From Candidatus Doudnabacteria bacterium (GTDB lineage: Bacteria > Patescibacteriota > Doudnabacteria > UBA920), in the NCBI GenBank assembly GCA_903913365.1, contig CAIWKW010000093.1, positions 1 to 9,028 of the forward strand: DNA of 9,028 bases, in the 5' to 3' direction. Positions 1 through 6,465 of this stretch are shown here, in pieces. How positions within the stretch are numbered: the first letter of the stretch is position 1; every line of letters starts with the position of its first letter. The translations under genes and the position numbers were made by a program. The notes beneath the pieces are model-generated. The model saw only the letters and a list, made by a program, of their open reading frames with translations, made no database searches and was not told where the DNA came from.

Positions 1-539
1 TCGGTGGCTCCGGAGACAATGCTTACGTTGGCGCTTTGCGCGGCAATTGCTTCGGAAGCGAGAATGGGAGTTGCTCTGGAACTGATTTGCTGGGAAGTGC
101 GGCGGTCGCTGGGATAGCTTAAAAATTTAACATCCACAATTTTTCCGTTTGAAATTACGGCCTGTACCTGGACCATGCCGTAATAAGCGTCCGCGCTGTC
201 ACCGGTAAATGTTCCATCGTTATATAAGTGAGTAACTTTTACGGGCGTAGGAGTCGGGACAGGTACCGGCGTTATTTTTGGAGCCGGGGTTGTTGTAACA
301 GGTTTTGCGGGAGTTGGTGCCGTTTGCGTTGTTTGACTTCCTGAAGTGCCGCTATTTTGTGTTGTGGTCTGGACTGGGGGAGCAGAGCCGGAAGCCGTAC
401 TGCCGCTTGAGGCATCGTTAACAACCGCCGTATTTACCGACGGGTTTAAAACGGCTGTCTGCGGAGTATTGCTGCGCTCGTAAAAAATATAGAGAACAAA
501 CAGCAAAGTAGTGGAGATTGTGAGAATAAACTTTTTCAT
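1..539 (-). CDS. FMN-binding domain protein, membrane-anchored (3' end cut by window edge)
   Basis: The frame opens with ATG at 537-539 and stays open to the window edge (179 full codons). Residues 1-20 (MKKFILTISTTLLFVLYIFY) form a signal anchor. Residues 23-103 are a Ser/Thr/Pro/Gln-rich linker, suggesting an extracellular tether. From about residue 104 the protein matches an FMN_bind domain: YNDGTFTGDSADAYYG, then VQVQAVISNGKIVDVKFL, YPSDRRTSQQI and a final SGAT at 176-179. In this family the Thr of SGA(T/S) is the residue to which the flavin transferase ApbE attaches FMN through a phosphoester bond. The usual motif starts with Asp three residues before the Ser; here that position is Ser173. 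Such proteins act in extracytoplasmic electron transfer, often beside a ferric-reductase-like membrane protein or ApbE, which would lie outside this window. There is no clear Shine-Dalgarno sequence; a TATATT box at 550-555 lies only 10 bases before the ATG. The family call is firm; the redox partner is unknown. Confidence 0.88.
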   Translation of the reverse strand, partial: MKKFILTISTTLLFVLYIFYERSNTPQTAVLNPSVNTAVVNDASSGSTASGSAPPVQTTTQNSGTSGSQTTQTAPTPAKPVTTTPAPKITPVPVPTPTPVKVTHLYNDGTFTGDSADAYYGMVQVQAVISNGKIVDVKFLSYPSDRRTSQQISSRATPILASEAIAAQSANVSIVSGAT

Positions 540-570
540 GATAGTTTTAAATATAGTCTTTACCAATAAT

Positions 571-643
571 AATTCCGAATTTTGGCGGAAATCCAACGTT
601 TAATCTTAAACGAAGGGTTGGACTCCCATCAAAATTCGGAATT
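571..643 (-). repeat. 73-base long imperfect hairpin between histidine kinase and FMN-binding gene
   Basis: Perfect 13-base arms (aattccgaatttt at 571-583, aaaattcggaatt at 631-643) enclose a second stem (tccaac 592-597 with gttgga 617-622) and a third (gtttaa 598-603 with ttaaac 606-611). The segments 584-591 and 623-630 between the first two stems also pair: as minus-strand RNA 7 of 8 positions pair (three as G-U), as plus-strand RNA only 5 of 8. The only large irregularity is a 5-base bulge at 612-616. No T-run follows on the minus strand, so a simple intrinsic terminator is unlikely. It could be a leader or attenuator structure for the FMN-binding gene, an mRNA-stabilising hairpin at the 3' end of the two-component transcript, or a miniature palindromic repeat. 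The rest of the 186-base gap (540-725) shows only AT-rich sequence. Confidence 0.8.
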
Positions 644-725
644 TGTTGCATAGGTCCTATTAAATATAGCTTATATCAGGCAGATGAAAGAATTATGAAG
701 ATAAAAAAACTTTTGTGGATAACCT

Positions 726-1745
726 TTAGACAACCGGAATAAACACGGATACGGTTGTCCCAAGATTGGGGGAGCTTTGAATTTTGATTTTACCACGGTG
801 TTTTTTTACAATTTGTTCAACAATAGCCAGGCCAAGCCCGCTGCCGTTTTCAGTGCCGGTTCTCGCTGAATCGGCCTTATAAAACCTTTTGAATATATGA
901 GGCAGGTCGTTTTCCGCAATGCCGATGCCTGTGTCTTTTACCGTAAATTTTGCCTGATTGTTCTCCAGGGCAACGGCAATTGCCACGCTGCCGCCCTCGG
1001 GGGTGTAATTAATGGCATTGGCAATAATATTTTTCGCCATTCTTTCCAGATTTTCCCGAACGCCTTTTATTTGCAGGCTTTCAAGCTTTTCAATTTGAAA
1101 ATCAATATTTTTTTTGGCGGCAATTACCGAAAGCTTTTCCGCAGCTTTTTTTATCGGCTGGGAAATATCCAAAATTTCCATTTGCGATTTTTTGGAATAT
1201 TGTCCCCTGGATATTTCCAAGAGCTGCTCGGCCATTTTTGACATGTCGCCAATTTCTTCCAAATTGCTGGACAAAACTTTTTTAACGTCTTCCGGCATTG
1301 ATTGCTTGCTCCGAAGAAGCACCTCAATATCAGTTCTCATTACAGCCAGGGGAGTGCGAAGCTCGTGTGAAGCCTCGGCGCTGAATTGTTCCTGATCTTC
1401 CAAAGTTTTTCTTATTGGCTTTAAGGTGTAGCCGGCAAGTACATAGCTTGCCCCGCCGACAATTATATAAATACATGCGTCTATTATTATAATGCTGGCT
1501 TTGGCGCTTTCCGTGGCATCTTCAATAAAAGTTTCTTCCGCCGGGTTATACGTGGCATCGTTGCGCCTGTCAATGTTGCGCCTGATGCTGTAAGTAAGGT
1601 CGCTAAAAATTACAATGCTAAAAACAATTAAAATTACGGCAATAACCAGCAGGTATAATGCCGTTAGTTTAATTCTTGCCCAAATAAACAAGTCAGATTT
1701 TAAATCGGTAACCCAGGCCCCGAAGCGTTTGTAAGGATTTTCCAT
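726..1745 (-). CDS. Sensor histidine kinase, short-loop type without HAMP domain
   Basis: A 339-residue membrane histidine kinase expected to autophosphorylate and pass phosphate to the regulator encoded just before it. Two membrane segments (about 26-47 and 84-107) bracket an external loop of only about 36 charged residues. The H-box FSAEASHELRTPL has its phosphorylatable His at 127, only about 20 residues after the second membrane segment, so there is no room for a HAMP domain. The ATPase part has the N-box (NIIANAINYTPEGG, 239-252), G1 (DTGIGI, 271-276), F-box (FKRFYKAD, 285-292) and G2 (GSGLGLAIV, 301-309). All catalytic motifs are intact. The ATG lies 53 bases inside the response regulator gene, implying translational coupling; a weak GGGA precedes it by 7 bases. 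An alternative TTG at 1689-1691, directly after the regulator stop, would remove the overlap but cost 18 cytoplasmic residues. The signal is unknown; the short loop suits sensing of the membrane itself or of a partner protein. Confidence 0.95.
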   Translation of the reverse strand: MENPYKRFGAWVTDLKSDLFIWARIKLTALYLLVIAVILIVFSIVIFSDLTYSIRRNIDRRNDATYNPAEETFIEDATESAKASIIIIDACIYIIVGGASYVLAGYTLKPIRKTLEDQEQFSAEASHELRTPLAVMRTDIEVLLRSKQSMPEDVKKVLSSNLEEIGDMSKMAEQLLEISRGQYSKKSQMEILDISQPIKKAAEKLSVIAAKKNIDFQIEKLESLQIKGVRENLERMAKNIIANAINYTPEGGSVAIAVALENNQAKFTVKDTGIGIAENDLPHIFKRFYKADSARTGTENGSGLGLAIVEQIVKKHRGKIKIQSSPNLGTTVSVFIPVV

Positions 1746-2364
1746 AAGAAGTTCCCAGTTTTTTTCTTAAATTTTTTATGTGGACATCCACGACATTGCT
1801 GAATGAATCAAACTCAAATTCCCAAACATGCGCCAAAATTTGGTCGCGGGTTAATATCTGATTGGGGTTTCGCAAAAAATATTCCAGAATTGAGAATTCG
1901 CGAAGAGTTAGGGGAATAGCGCGGTCGCCAATTTTTAATTCTTTGCCCCCGCTATTTAAGCTGAGTTCGCCTACAGAAAGCAGGTTGGGCGTAATTTCTT
2001 TTGGCCTGCGGAGCAGCGCCCTTATTCTGGCTAAAAGCTCTTCAAAGGCAAACGGTTTAATTAAGTAATCGTCAGCGCCGGCATCCAAACCGATTATTTT
2101 GTCTCCCGTGGTGTCTTTGGCCGTTAGCATTAAGACCGGAATCATAATATTTTGTTTCCGAATTTCCGCGCAAACTTCCAAACCGTTTTTAGTGGGAAGC
2201 ATAATATCCAAAATAATAAGATCGTAGCCTTCGCTTCTGTTCAGTATCCGACGTTCGCCGGCCCCGCCGTCAAATAATATATCAACCGCGTAAGCTTCCT
2301 GCTCCAGCCCTTTTTTTAGGCCTTCGGCCAATTTTTGGTTGTCTTCCACAAGTAAAATTTTCAT
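1693..2364 (-). CDS. OmpR/PhoB-family response regulator
   Basis: A 223-residue DNA-binding response regulator. The receiver domain (1-118) has the acidic pair E7/D8, the phospho-acceptor D53 in LIILDIMLP, the switch Thr81 in MLTAKD and the conserved Lys103 in LIKPF. The C-terminal winged-helix domain (about 127-223) carries LTLREFSILEYFLRNPNQILTRDQIL, the recognition helix region NVVDVHIKNLRKKL and the wing ending TLRGLGYRFKI, so the protein is complete and of usual length. It is followed in overlap by its kinase. Upstream lies a compact region with two TATAAT-like boxes and an inverted repeat that may be its operator. The nearest box ends 13 bases before the ATG and no Shine-Dalgarno sequence is visible, so the transcript could be nearly leaderless. 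Position just after an efflux gene set suggests, but does not prove, that the exporter is its target. Confidence 0.96.
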   Translation of the reverse strand: MKILLVEDNQKLAEGLKKGLEQEAYAVDILFDGGAGERRILNRSEGYDLIILDIMLPTKNGLEVCAEIRKQNIMIPVLMLTAKDTTGDKIIGLDAGADDYLIKPFAFEELLARIRALLRRPKEITPNLLSVGELSLNSGGKELKIGDRAIPLTLREFSILEYFLRNPNQILTRDQILAHVWEFEFDSFSNVVDVHIKNLRKKLGTSYGKSLQTLRGLGYRFKI

Positions 2365-2377
2365 ATCGCGTATTTAA

Positions 2378-2431
2378 ATTATACTGCAGTCAAGTGAAGG
2401 TTCTATGAAGACCTTCCTTACCTTAATTATA
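2378..2431 (-). promoter_or_regulatory. Candidate promoter region of the two-component operon
   Basis: Two perfect TATAAT boxes are readable on the minus strand, at 2426-2431 (GTTATAATTAAGG) and at 2378-2383 (AGTATAATTT). The second ends 13 bases before the response regulator ATG, giving a predicted leader of about 6 bases; the first would give a leader of about 55 bases. Neither has a convincing TTGACA-like box at 16-18 bases, so this rests on the -10 elements and on their position between a terminator and a start codon. The upstream box abuts the T-run of the preceding terminator. Confidence 0.4.
2396..2416. promoter_or_regulatory. Inverted repeat between the two -10 boxes, possible operator or leader hairpin
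   Basis: gaaggt (2396-2401) and accttc (2411-2416) are perfect inverted arms around a 9-base spacer. The site lies downstream of the upstream TATAAT box and upstream of the proximal one, so it could bind a regulator acting on either promoter or form a small hairpin in the longer leader. OmpR-family proteins more often bind direct repeats, so autoregulation by the adjacent regulator is only a guess. Confidence 0.3.
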
Positions 2432-2432
2432 A

Positions 2433-2467
2433 CAAAAAACTGCCTAAAAGAGCAGTAAAGATTACTG
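2433..2467 (-). terminator. Probable intrinsic terminator of the MFS gene
   Basis: Read on the minus strand, a 5-bp stem ACTGC...GCAGT (2452-2456 with 2439-2443) is followed directly by a run of T (2434-2438) and then G. It starts about 46 bases after the MFS stop. A second, mutually exclusive perfect stem, cagtaa (2453-2458) with ttactg (2462-2467), overlaps its upstream arm and could compete with it. The main stem is short with an 8-base loop, so efficiency is uncertain, but stem, T-run and placement between two units agree. Confidence 0.5.
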
Positions 2468-2501
2468 GTTAGCTATATGAAAAAAGTTGCTCATATTGGT
2501 T

Positions 2502-4007
2502 CTACTCAATCATCACTTCCACATCTGTACGTTCATTTTTAACTTTAATCCAGAAAGAGCCGATGGCTCCTAAAAATACCAAGACCGAAGCTACCACGAA
2601 AACATAGCCGTAAGCATCCACCTGGGATTTTAAGATGATTAAACCAATAAATTTCTGATAATTTTCAGGAGTAAGGCCGTTTAATATACTGCCTTGTCCG
2701 TAGCGAAGGACATTGCTGTTGGTTACGTTGGTCAAAATTGTTCCAAAAAGAGCAATTCCAAATGCACCCGCAATGTTGCGGGCCAAAGCCAAAATGGATG
2801 ATGCAATGCCAATTTCGTGGGGGTCAACAACGGAAGCTATAATGTTGGTGCGCTGAGCCATGCCGAAACCGAGGCCAAAGGCCATTATGGAAAGCGGCCA
2901 AATTATTGCCAGGGATGTTGAGCGTGGGTCAAGAAAAGAGAATAAATATATTCCGAGCGCTGCAACGAAAGTGCTGGCAGCGATAACATATCGTGGCTGA
3001 ACTCTGCCGCTTAAAGCCCCGCCAATGGGAGCTGCGAGCATTAAGGCTGCGGCCATGGGAATGAACAGGTAGCCGGTTTTGGTTGCGTCATATCCCAAAA
3101 AAGTCTGGGCAAAAATCGGGATTAAAAATACTCCGCCCATCATTCCCATAAACACAATGAAGTTGTTCATTAAAGTGTTGACGAAAGCGGGGATTTTGAA
3201 AAATTTTAAATCCACAATCGGCTCCGGAACCCCCTGTTCAATTTTAATAAAGATCCAGGTAAAAATAAATATTGCCGCGTAGCATAACCAGGCTTGCCAG
3301 GAAGTCCATCCCCAGGAAAGTCCCTGGTCCAAAACCAGAACCAGCGCGCTTAACGCGGAGCCCAAAGTAATGGCTCCCCACCAGTCAAAAAATACTGTTT
3401 TGTGCTCCGAAACGGATTCTTTAATAAAGGTAACTGCCATAAACAGGCCGAGCAAGCCAACCGGAAGGTTGACCAAAAATACCGAGCGCCAGCCGAAGTT
3501 ATCTATTAAAGGGCCGCCAAGCAGGGGGCCGAACACGGCCGCTGCGGCAAAGGACGATGACCAAATACCCAAAGCCTGGGCTCTTTCTTTAGGCGATCTA
3601 AAGGTTACCGCGAGTATTGCCATGGCCGTAGGATAATCGGCGCTGCCGGCAATAGCTTGAATTACGCGAAAGACAATCATGGATTTTAAATCCCAGGACA
3701 GTCCGGCCAAAACCGAGCCAACAATAAAAATAGAAAAACCTAAGATGTAAACTTTTTTTCTGCCGATGGTATCGCCGAGTTTGCCCCAAATAGGCACGAA
3801 TATCGCATTGGCCAAAATATATGCGGTAGCAATCCAGCCGGCGCTGGTTACGCTAATGCTGAAATCGGTGATAATTTTCGGCAGCGCCAAATTAACAATG
3901 GTTTGATCCAGCCTGCCCAAAAAAGTCCCGACAATCACGGTTAAAAGAATCCACCATTTGAGGCTGGAAGATTCAGGTTTTTGTTCTGTTAATTGGTCAG
4001 TAACCAT
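2502..4007 (-). CDS. DHA2-family (EmrB/QacA-like) MFS exporter
   Basis: A 501-residue 14-helix major facilitator transporter, expected to export a small molecule in exchange for protons across the cytoplasmic membrane. Family marks: the first-helix motif LDQTIVNLALP (33-43), motif A GKLGDTIGRKK (75-85) in the loop after helix 2, a motif-B region with Arg114 (RVIQAIAG, where the usual QG is QA), and antiporter motif C GPLLGGPL (160-167) followed by NFGWRSVFLVNLPVG. Hydrophobic segments continue to about residue 487, and the length matches the 14-TM DHA2 group. Two membrane fusion proteins are encoded just upstream on the same strand, as emrA precedes emrB, so an envelope-spanning pump is plausible. 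Drug, peptide or lipid substrates cannot be told apart from sequence. The start at 4007 has AT-rich sequence and no Shine-Dalgarno match in front. The stop is TAG. Confidence 0.95.
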   Translation of the reverse strand: MVTDQLTEQKPESSSLKWWILLTVIVGTFLGRLDQTIVNLALPKIITDFSISVTSAGWIATAYILANAIFVPIWGKLGDTIGRKKVYILGFSIFIVGSVLAGLSWDLKSMIVFRVIQAIAGSADYPTAMAILAVTFRSPKERAQALGIWSSSFAAAAVFGPLLGGPLIDNFGWRSVFLVNLPVGLLGLFMAVTFIKESVSEHKTVFFDWWGAITLGSALSALVLVLDQGLSWGWTSWQAWLCYAAIFIFTWIFIKIEQGVPEPIVDLKFFKIPAFVNTLMNNFIVFMGMMGGVFLIPIFAQTFLGYDATKTGYLFIPMAAALMLAAPIGGALSGRVQPRYVIAASTFVAALGIYLFSFLDPRSTSLAIIWPLSIMAFGLGFGMAQRTNIIASVVDPHEIGIASSILALARNIAGAFGIALFGTILTNVTNSNVLRYGQGSILNGLTPENYQKFIGLIILKSQVDAYGYVFVVASVLVFLGAIGSFWIKVKNERTDVEVMIE

Positions 4008-4043
4008 TTATTTTATTTGGTTAAAATATTTTGAAAAAATTAA

Positions 4044-4125
4044 TCTAATTATTCTAATGACTAATTAACCTAAATAAATCCAAATGACTAATGTTAGAAA
4101 TTAGGCATTCTTTAGAATAATTAGA
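4044..4125 (-). repeat. AT-rich inverted repeat in the gap before the MFS gene
   Basis: tctaattattctaa (4044-4057) and ttagaataattaga (4112-4125) are perfect 14-base inverted arms 54 bases apart. Inside, cctaa (4069-4073) can pair with ttagg (4101-4105). The spacer also carries a direct repeat, aatgactaat, at 4056-4065 and 4083-4092, and gactaatta recurs at 4059-4067 and 4124-4132. On the minus strand the hairpin is followed by TTAATTTTTTC, so it may act as a weak terminator or attenuator between the short fusion protein and the pump. Alternatively the repeated ctaat/attag units may be operator sites. Nothing else is visible in the 152-base gap. Confidence 0.6.
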
Positions 4126-4159
4126 CTAATTAGGTCAATTGGAACAATTAACTGCGAAT

Positions 4160-4879
4160 TTACTTAGTAAAAATTGTTAGCTTTGCCGACATACCGTTTT
4201 TAAGTTCGGGGTATGCTTTTTGGTCAAAGCGGACTTTAATGTCAAACTGCTGGGTCGGTCGGCTGTCGGAAATATTAAAGACCACATCGGTGGCATGAGC
4301 TGTCGGACTTACCTCATCCACCACTCCGGAATATGTTTTGGAGCCAAATGTATCAACTGTAAAATTTACCAGCTCGCCGGGGGAAATTTTGTCCAAACCC
4401 TTATTTTCGTCTATGGTGCCTATTACTCTCAGCTCTTTGGGGTCTATCATAGTAGCCACGGCTTGGCCGGGGCTGACCATTTTGCCGATATCTTTTTGTA
4501 TCCCAACTATTTCGCCGGCAATTTTGGTTTTGATAATTTCGTCGCCAACTTTAGCCACGGCTGTGTTGGCCGCAACCATGTCGCCCTCGTTAACATAGGT
4601 TTCGTTAAGCTGCCCGGCCGTTGTGGGGGACAGGCCGATTAGCGGAGCAGACAATAAAGATTTATCAATGCTGACTCTGGTGCTGGATGTCTGCCAGTAT
4701 AAAAAGCCGCCGCAAAGAATTAAAACCGCGGCAACCACGCCGCCGCTTTGAACCCATTTGTTTTTTAGAATGCTTTTTTCGGCTTTCACAATTTGTTTTT
4801 CGGCTTTTTCCAGGCCGGCTTCGGCTTTGTCAAAAACCTGTTCAATTTTTTGCTCCGCTTCTTTTAAAGAATTATCCAT
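4160..4879 (-). CDS. Short EmrA/HlyD-like membrane fusion protein
   Basis: A 239-residue periplasmic-adaptor-like protein. Residues 1-40 are a charged cytoplasmic helix rich in Glu/Lys/Ala with heptad character (KEAEQKIEQVFDKAEAGLEK), then one membrane segment (about 46-63), then an external domain. That domain has a lipoyl/barrel-sandwich hybrid part (TTAGQLNETYVNEGDMVAANTAVAKVG followed by IAGEIVGIQKDIGKMVSPGQ) and a C-terminal beta-barrel part ending LKNGMSAKLTI, typical of HlyD/EmrA families. The long alpha-helical hairpin that normally splits the lipoyl domain is absent, so it is much shorter than EmrA (about 390 residues). It lies 36 bases after the larger fusion protein and upstream of the MFS pump, so it may be its inner-membrane adaptor. 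A TATAAT at 4900-4905 in the short gap could be an internal promoter. No Shine-Dalgarno sequence is evident before the ATG. The family is fairly certain; pairing with this pump is inferred. Confidence 0.85.
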   Translation of the reverse strand: MDNSLKEAEQKIEQVFDKAEAGLEKAEKQIVKAEKSILKNKWVQSGGVVAAVLILCGGFLYWQTSSTRVSIDKSLLSAPLIGLSPTTAGQLNETYVNEGDMVAANTAVAKVGDEIIKTKIAGEIVGIQKDIGKMVSPGQAVATMIDPKELRVIGTIDENKGLDKISPGELVNFTVDTFGSKTYSGVVDEVSPTAHATDVVFNISDSRPTQQFDIKVRFDQKAYPELKNGMSAKLTIFTK

Positions 4880-4915
4880 AGGTTTAAAATTAATTAAAGA
4901 TTATAAATTGTGTTC

Positions 4916-6442
4916 TTAATTTCCAAAATAAGCTACGTTTTGCCCTTCGGTTAGGCCGGACAAGATTTCCACGATGTTACCTAAGCCGGTTATGCCGGTT
5001 TGAACTTGAGTTTGAACAATTTTTCCGTTACCCGCATCCGCCAGGACAAAGGTCTGATTATTTTTTTTGATTATGGCTGTGGAAGGTATAACCAGAGCGT
5101 TTCTGTCGGTTTGGTCTATTATGGATACGTTAGCGTTCATTCCGGTTTTTATCCGGTCGTCATTATTGTTAAATTGCAAAGTAACTTTGTAAGTGGAAAC
5201 TCCGTTGGTTACGGTTGCGCCCGGGTCTATACTGACGACCGTGGCGTCAAAATTGGTGCCGTTGCCGTAAGCATCCAAAGTTGTTTTGGCCGAATCGCCA
5301 ACTTTGAGTTTGCCTAAATCGGCTTCGGAAACATAAGCGGTGATTTGCAGTTTTTGATCCGAGATCATTTTTATTGCGCTTGGACCTTGCGCTATTGTAC
5401 TGCCGGCAACGGTTTGCCCGACTTTTACGTTTACCAGTGTAATAATGCCGTCAATGGGGGCGACAAGCGAAGTTTTGCCGTAAGCGTTTTGCGCGGTTTG
5501 CAAAACAGCCGAGGCGGTTTGTACCTGGGCCGAAGCCGAGGCAACATCTTCCGGCCGGGGAGGGGTTTGCATTAAAGCCAAAGAGGCCTGGGCGCTGTTA
5601 ACCGCGCTTTGGGCCGCGTCCGTGGCTGTTTTTTGGTTTTGCAGGGCGGTCTGGTACGCATTGTTATTAATAATGTATAAAGCCGATTGGGTATTGGGGA
5701 TGTTAACCGTCCAGGTGTTGCCGGCCGGTATTGAGATACCGGAAAATTGTAGATAGAGTCCCTTGCTTCCAAGAGGCTGGGGTGAAGTGCTGACAATTCC
5801 GTCTCCCGATTCCAGGCCGCCGATTTGAAAGTGCAGTCCGCCGCCGGTGGAATAAAGGCTTATGCTGTACGCGCCCTGATCCGCGCCGGTATAGGTGCCG
5901 GAAATTGTTGCCGTAACATTACCAGAATTATTACTGGCTCCTACCGCAGTCAAGCCGGCATTCATCATACTTTGTAAAGCGTTGTTAACCAAAACTTGCT
6001 GCTGCGCCTGGGTGTTTTTGAGAGCGGTTTGTGCATTGTCCAGAGTGGTTTGGGCAACGTTAACATTGGCGCCGGTGGCTCCGTTTAAAAGTTTTTGATA
6101 GTTGGCCTGAGCCGAGGCCAAAGCGGCGCTGGCCTGGCTGACCGAAGCGGCTGAGTTGCCGCTGTCCAGCTTAACCAATACCTGGCCTTTTTTAACCGTG
6201 TCGCCTTCCTTAACGTTTACGGCCGAGACTGTGCCGCCCTGTTCAAACGCCAAAGAAAGGTCTTGGGAAGATTGCACTAAGCCGTCCAGAGATACGCCCT
6301 GGGTAATATCGGATTTTTTTGCCTGAACAAAACTGATCTTTGGTTTTTTTGTTAAAGAATATGACATATAGCCGCTAATCATAAGTACTGCAATAATTGC
6401 GATGCCGGCAAACCATATGTGCTTGTTCGATTGATTGTTCAT
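4916..6442 (-). CDS. MacA/HlyD-like membrane fusion protein with inserted beta-rich domain
   Basis: A 508-residue adaptor of the RND/ABC membrane-fusion type. One N-terminal membrane anchor (about 10-29) is followed by the first lipoyl half (LAFEQGGTVSAVNVKEGDTVKKGQVLVKLD, 64-93), a first coiled-coil arm (about 98-158), a second arm (about 256-322), and the second lipoyl half (SLVAPIDGIITLVNVKVGQTV, 325-345). A beta-barrel domain (about 365-440, ending DRIKTGMNANVSI) and a membrane-proximal domain (VIPSTAIIKKNNQTFV onward) complete it. Between the two coiled-coil arms sits a Gly/Ser/Thr-rich beta domain (about 177-252: ISGTYTGADQGAYSISLY, GLYLQFSGISIPAGNTWTV), which ordinary MacA lacks. Relatives work with ABC (MacB) or RND pumps, neither of which is encoded here; the nearest transporter is the MFS gene. 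It is first in a tight row with the short fusion protein. No Shine-Dalgarno sequence precedes the ATG. The family call is strong; the substrate and partner are unknown. Confidence 0.93.
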   Translation of the reverse strand: MNNQSNKHIWFAGIAIIAVLMISGYMSYSLTKKPKISFVQAKKSDITQGVSLDGLVQSSQDLSLAFEQGGTVSAVNVKEGDTVKKGQVLVKLDSGNSAASVSQASAALASAQANYQKLLNGATGANVNVAQTTLDNAQTALKNTQAQQQVLVNNALQSMMNAGLTAVGASNNSGNVTATISGTYTGADQGAYSISLYSTGGGLHFQIGGLESGDGIVSTSPQPLGSKGLYLQFSGISIPAGNTWTVNIPNTQSALYIINNNAYQTALQNQKTATDAAQSAVNSAQASLALMQTPPRPEDVASASAQVQTASAVLQTAQNAYGKTSLVAPIDGIITLVNVKVGQTVAGSTIAQGPSAIKMISDQKLQITAYVSEADLGKLKVGDSAKTTLDAYGNGTNFDATVVSIDPGATVTNGVSTYKVTLQFNNNDDRIKTGMNANVSIIDQTDRNALVIPSTAIIKKNNQTFVLADAGNGKIVQTQVQTGITGLGNIVEILSGLTEGQNVAYFGN

Positions 6443-6465
6443 AGTAATTGTTTAATTATTTGCGA

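Noticed and set aside
714..722. Perfect DnaA-box sequence TTATCCACA on the minus strand
   Set aside because: It is a single site with no second box, no dnaA or dnaN nearby and no origin-like iteron cluster, so chance in AT-rich sequence is the simplest explanation.
897..1241. 114-codon open frame on the plus strand
   Set aside because: It is antisense to the conserved histidine kinase ATPase region and has no domain or start signal of its own.
2388..2393. TTGACT as a -35 box of the response regulator promoter
   Set aside because: It lies only 4 bases from the TATAAT at 2378-2383, far from the required 16-18 base spacing.
5572..5796. 74-codon minus-strand frame inside the larger membrane fusion gene
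   Set aside because: It overlaps the inserted beta-rich domain in another frame. The main frame is continuous and protein-like on both sides, so it is not a frameshift or nested gene.
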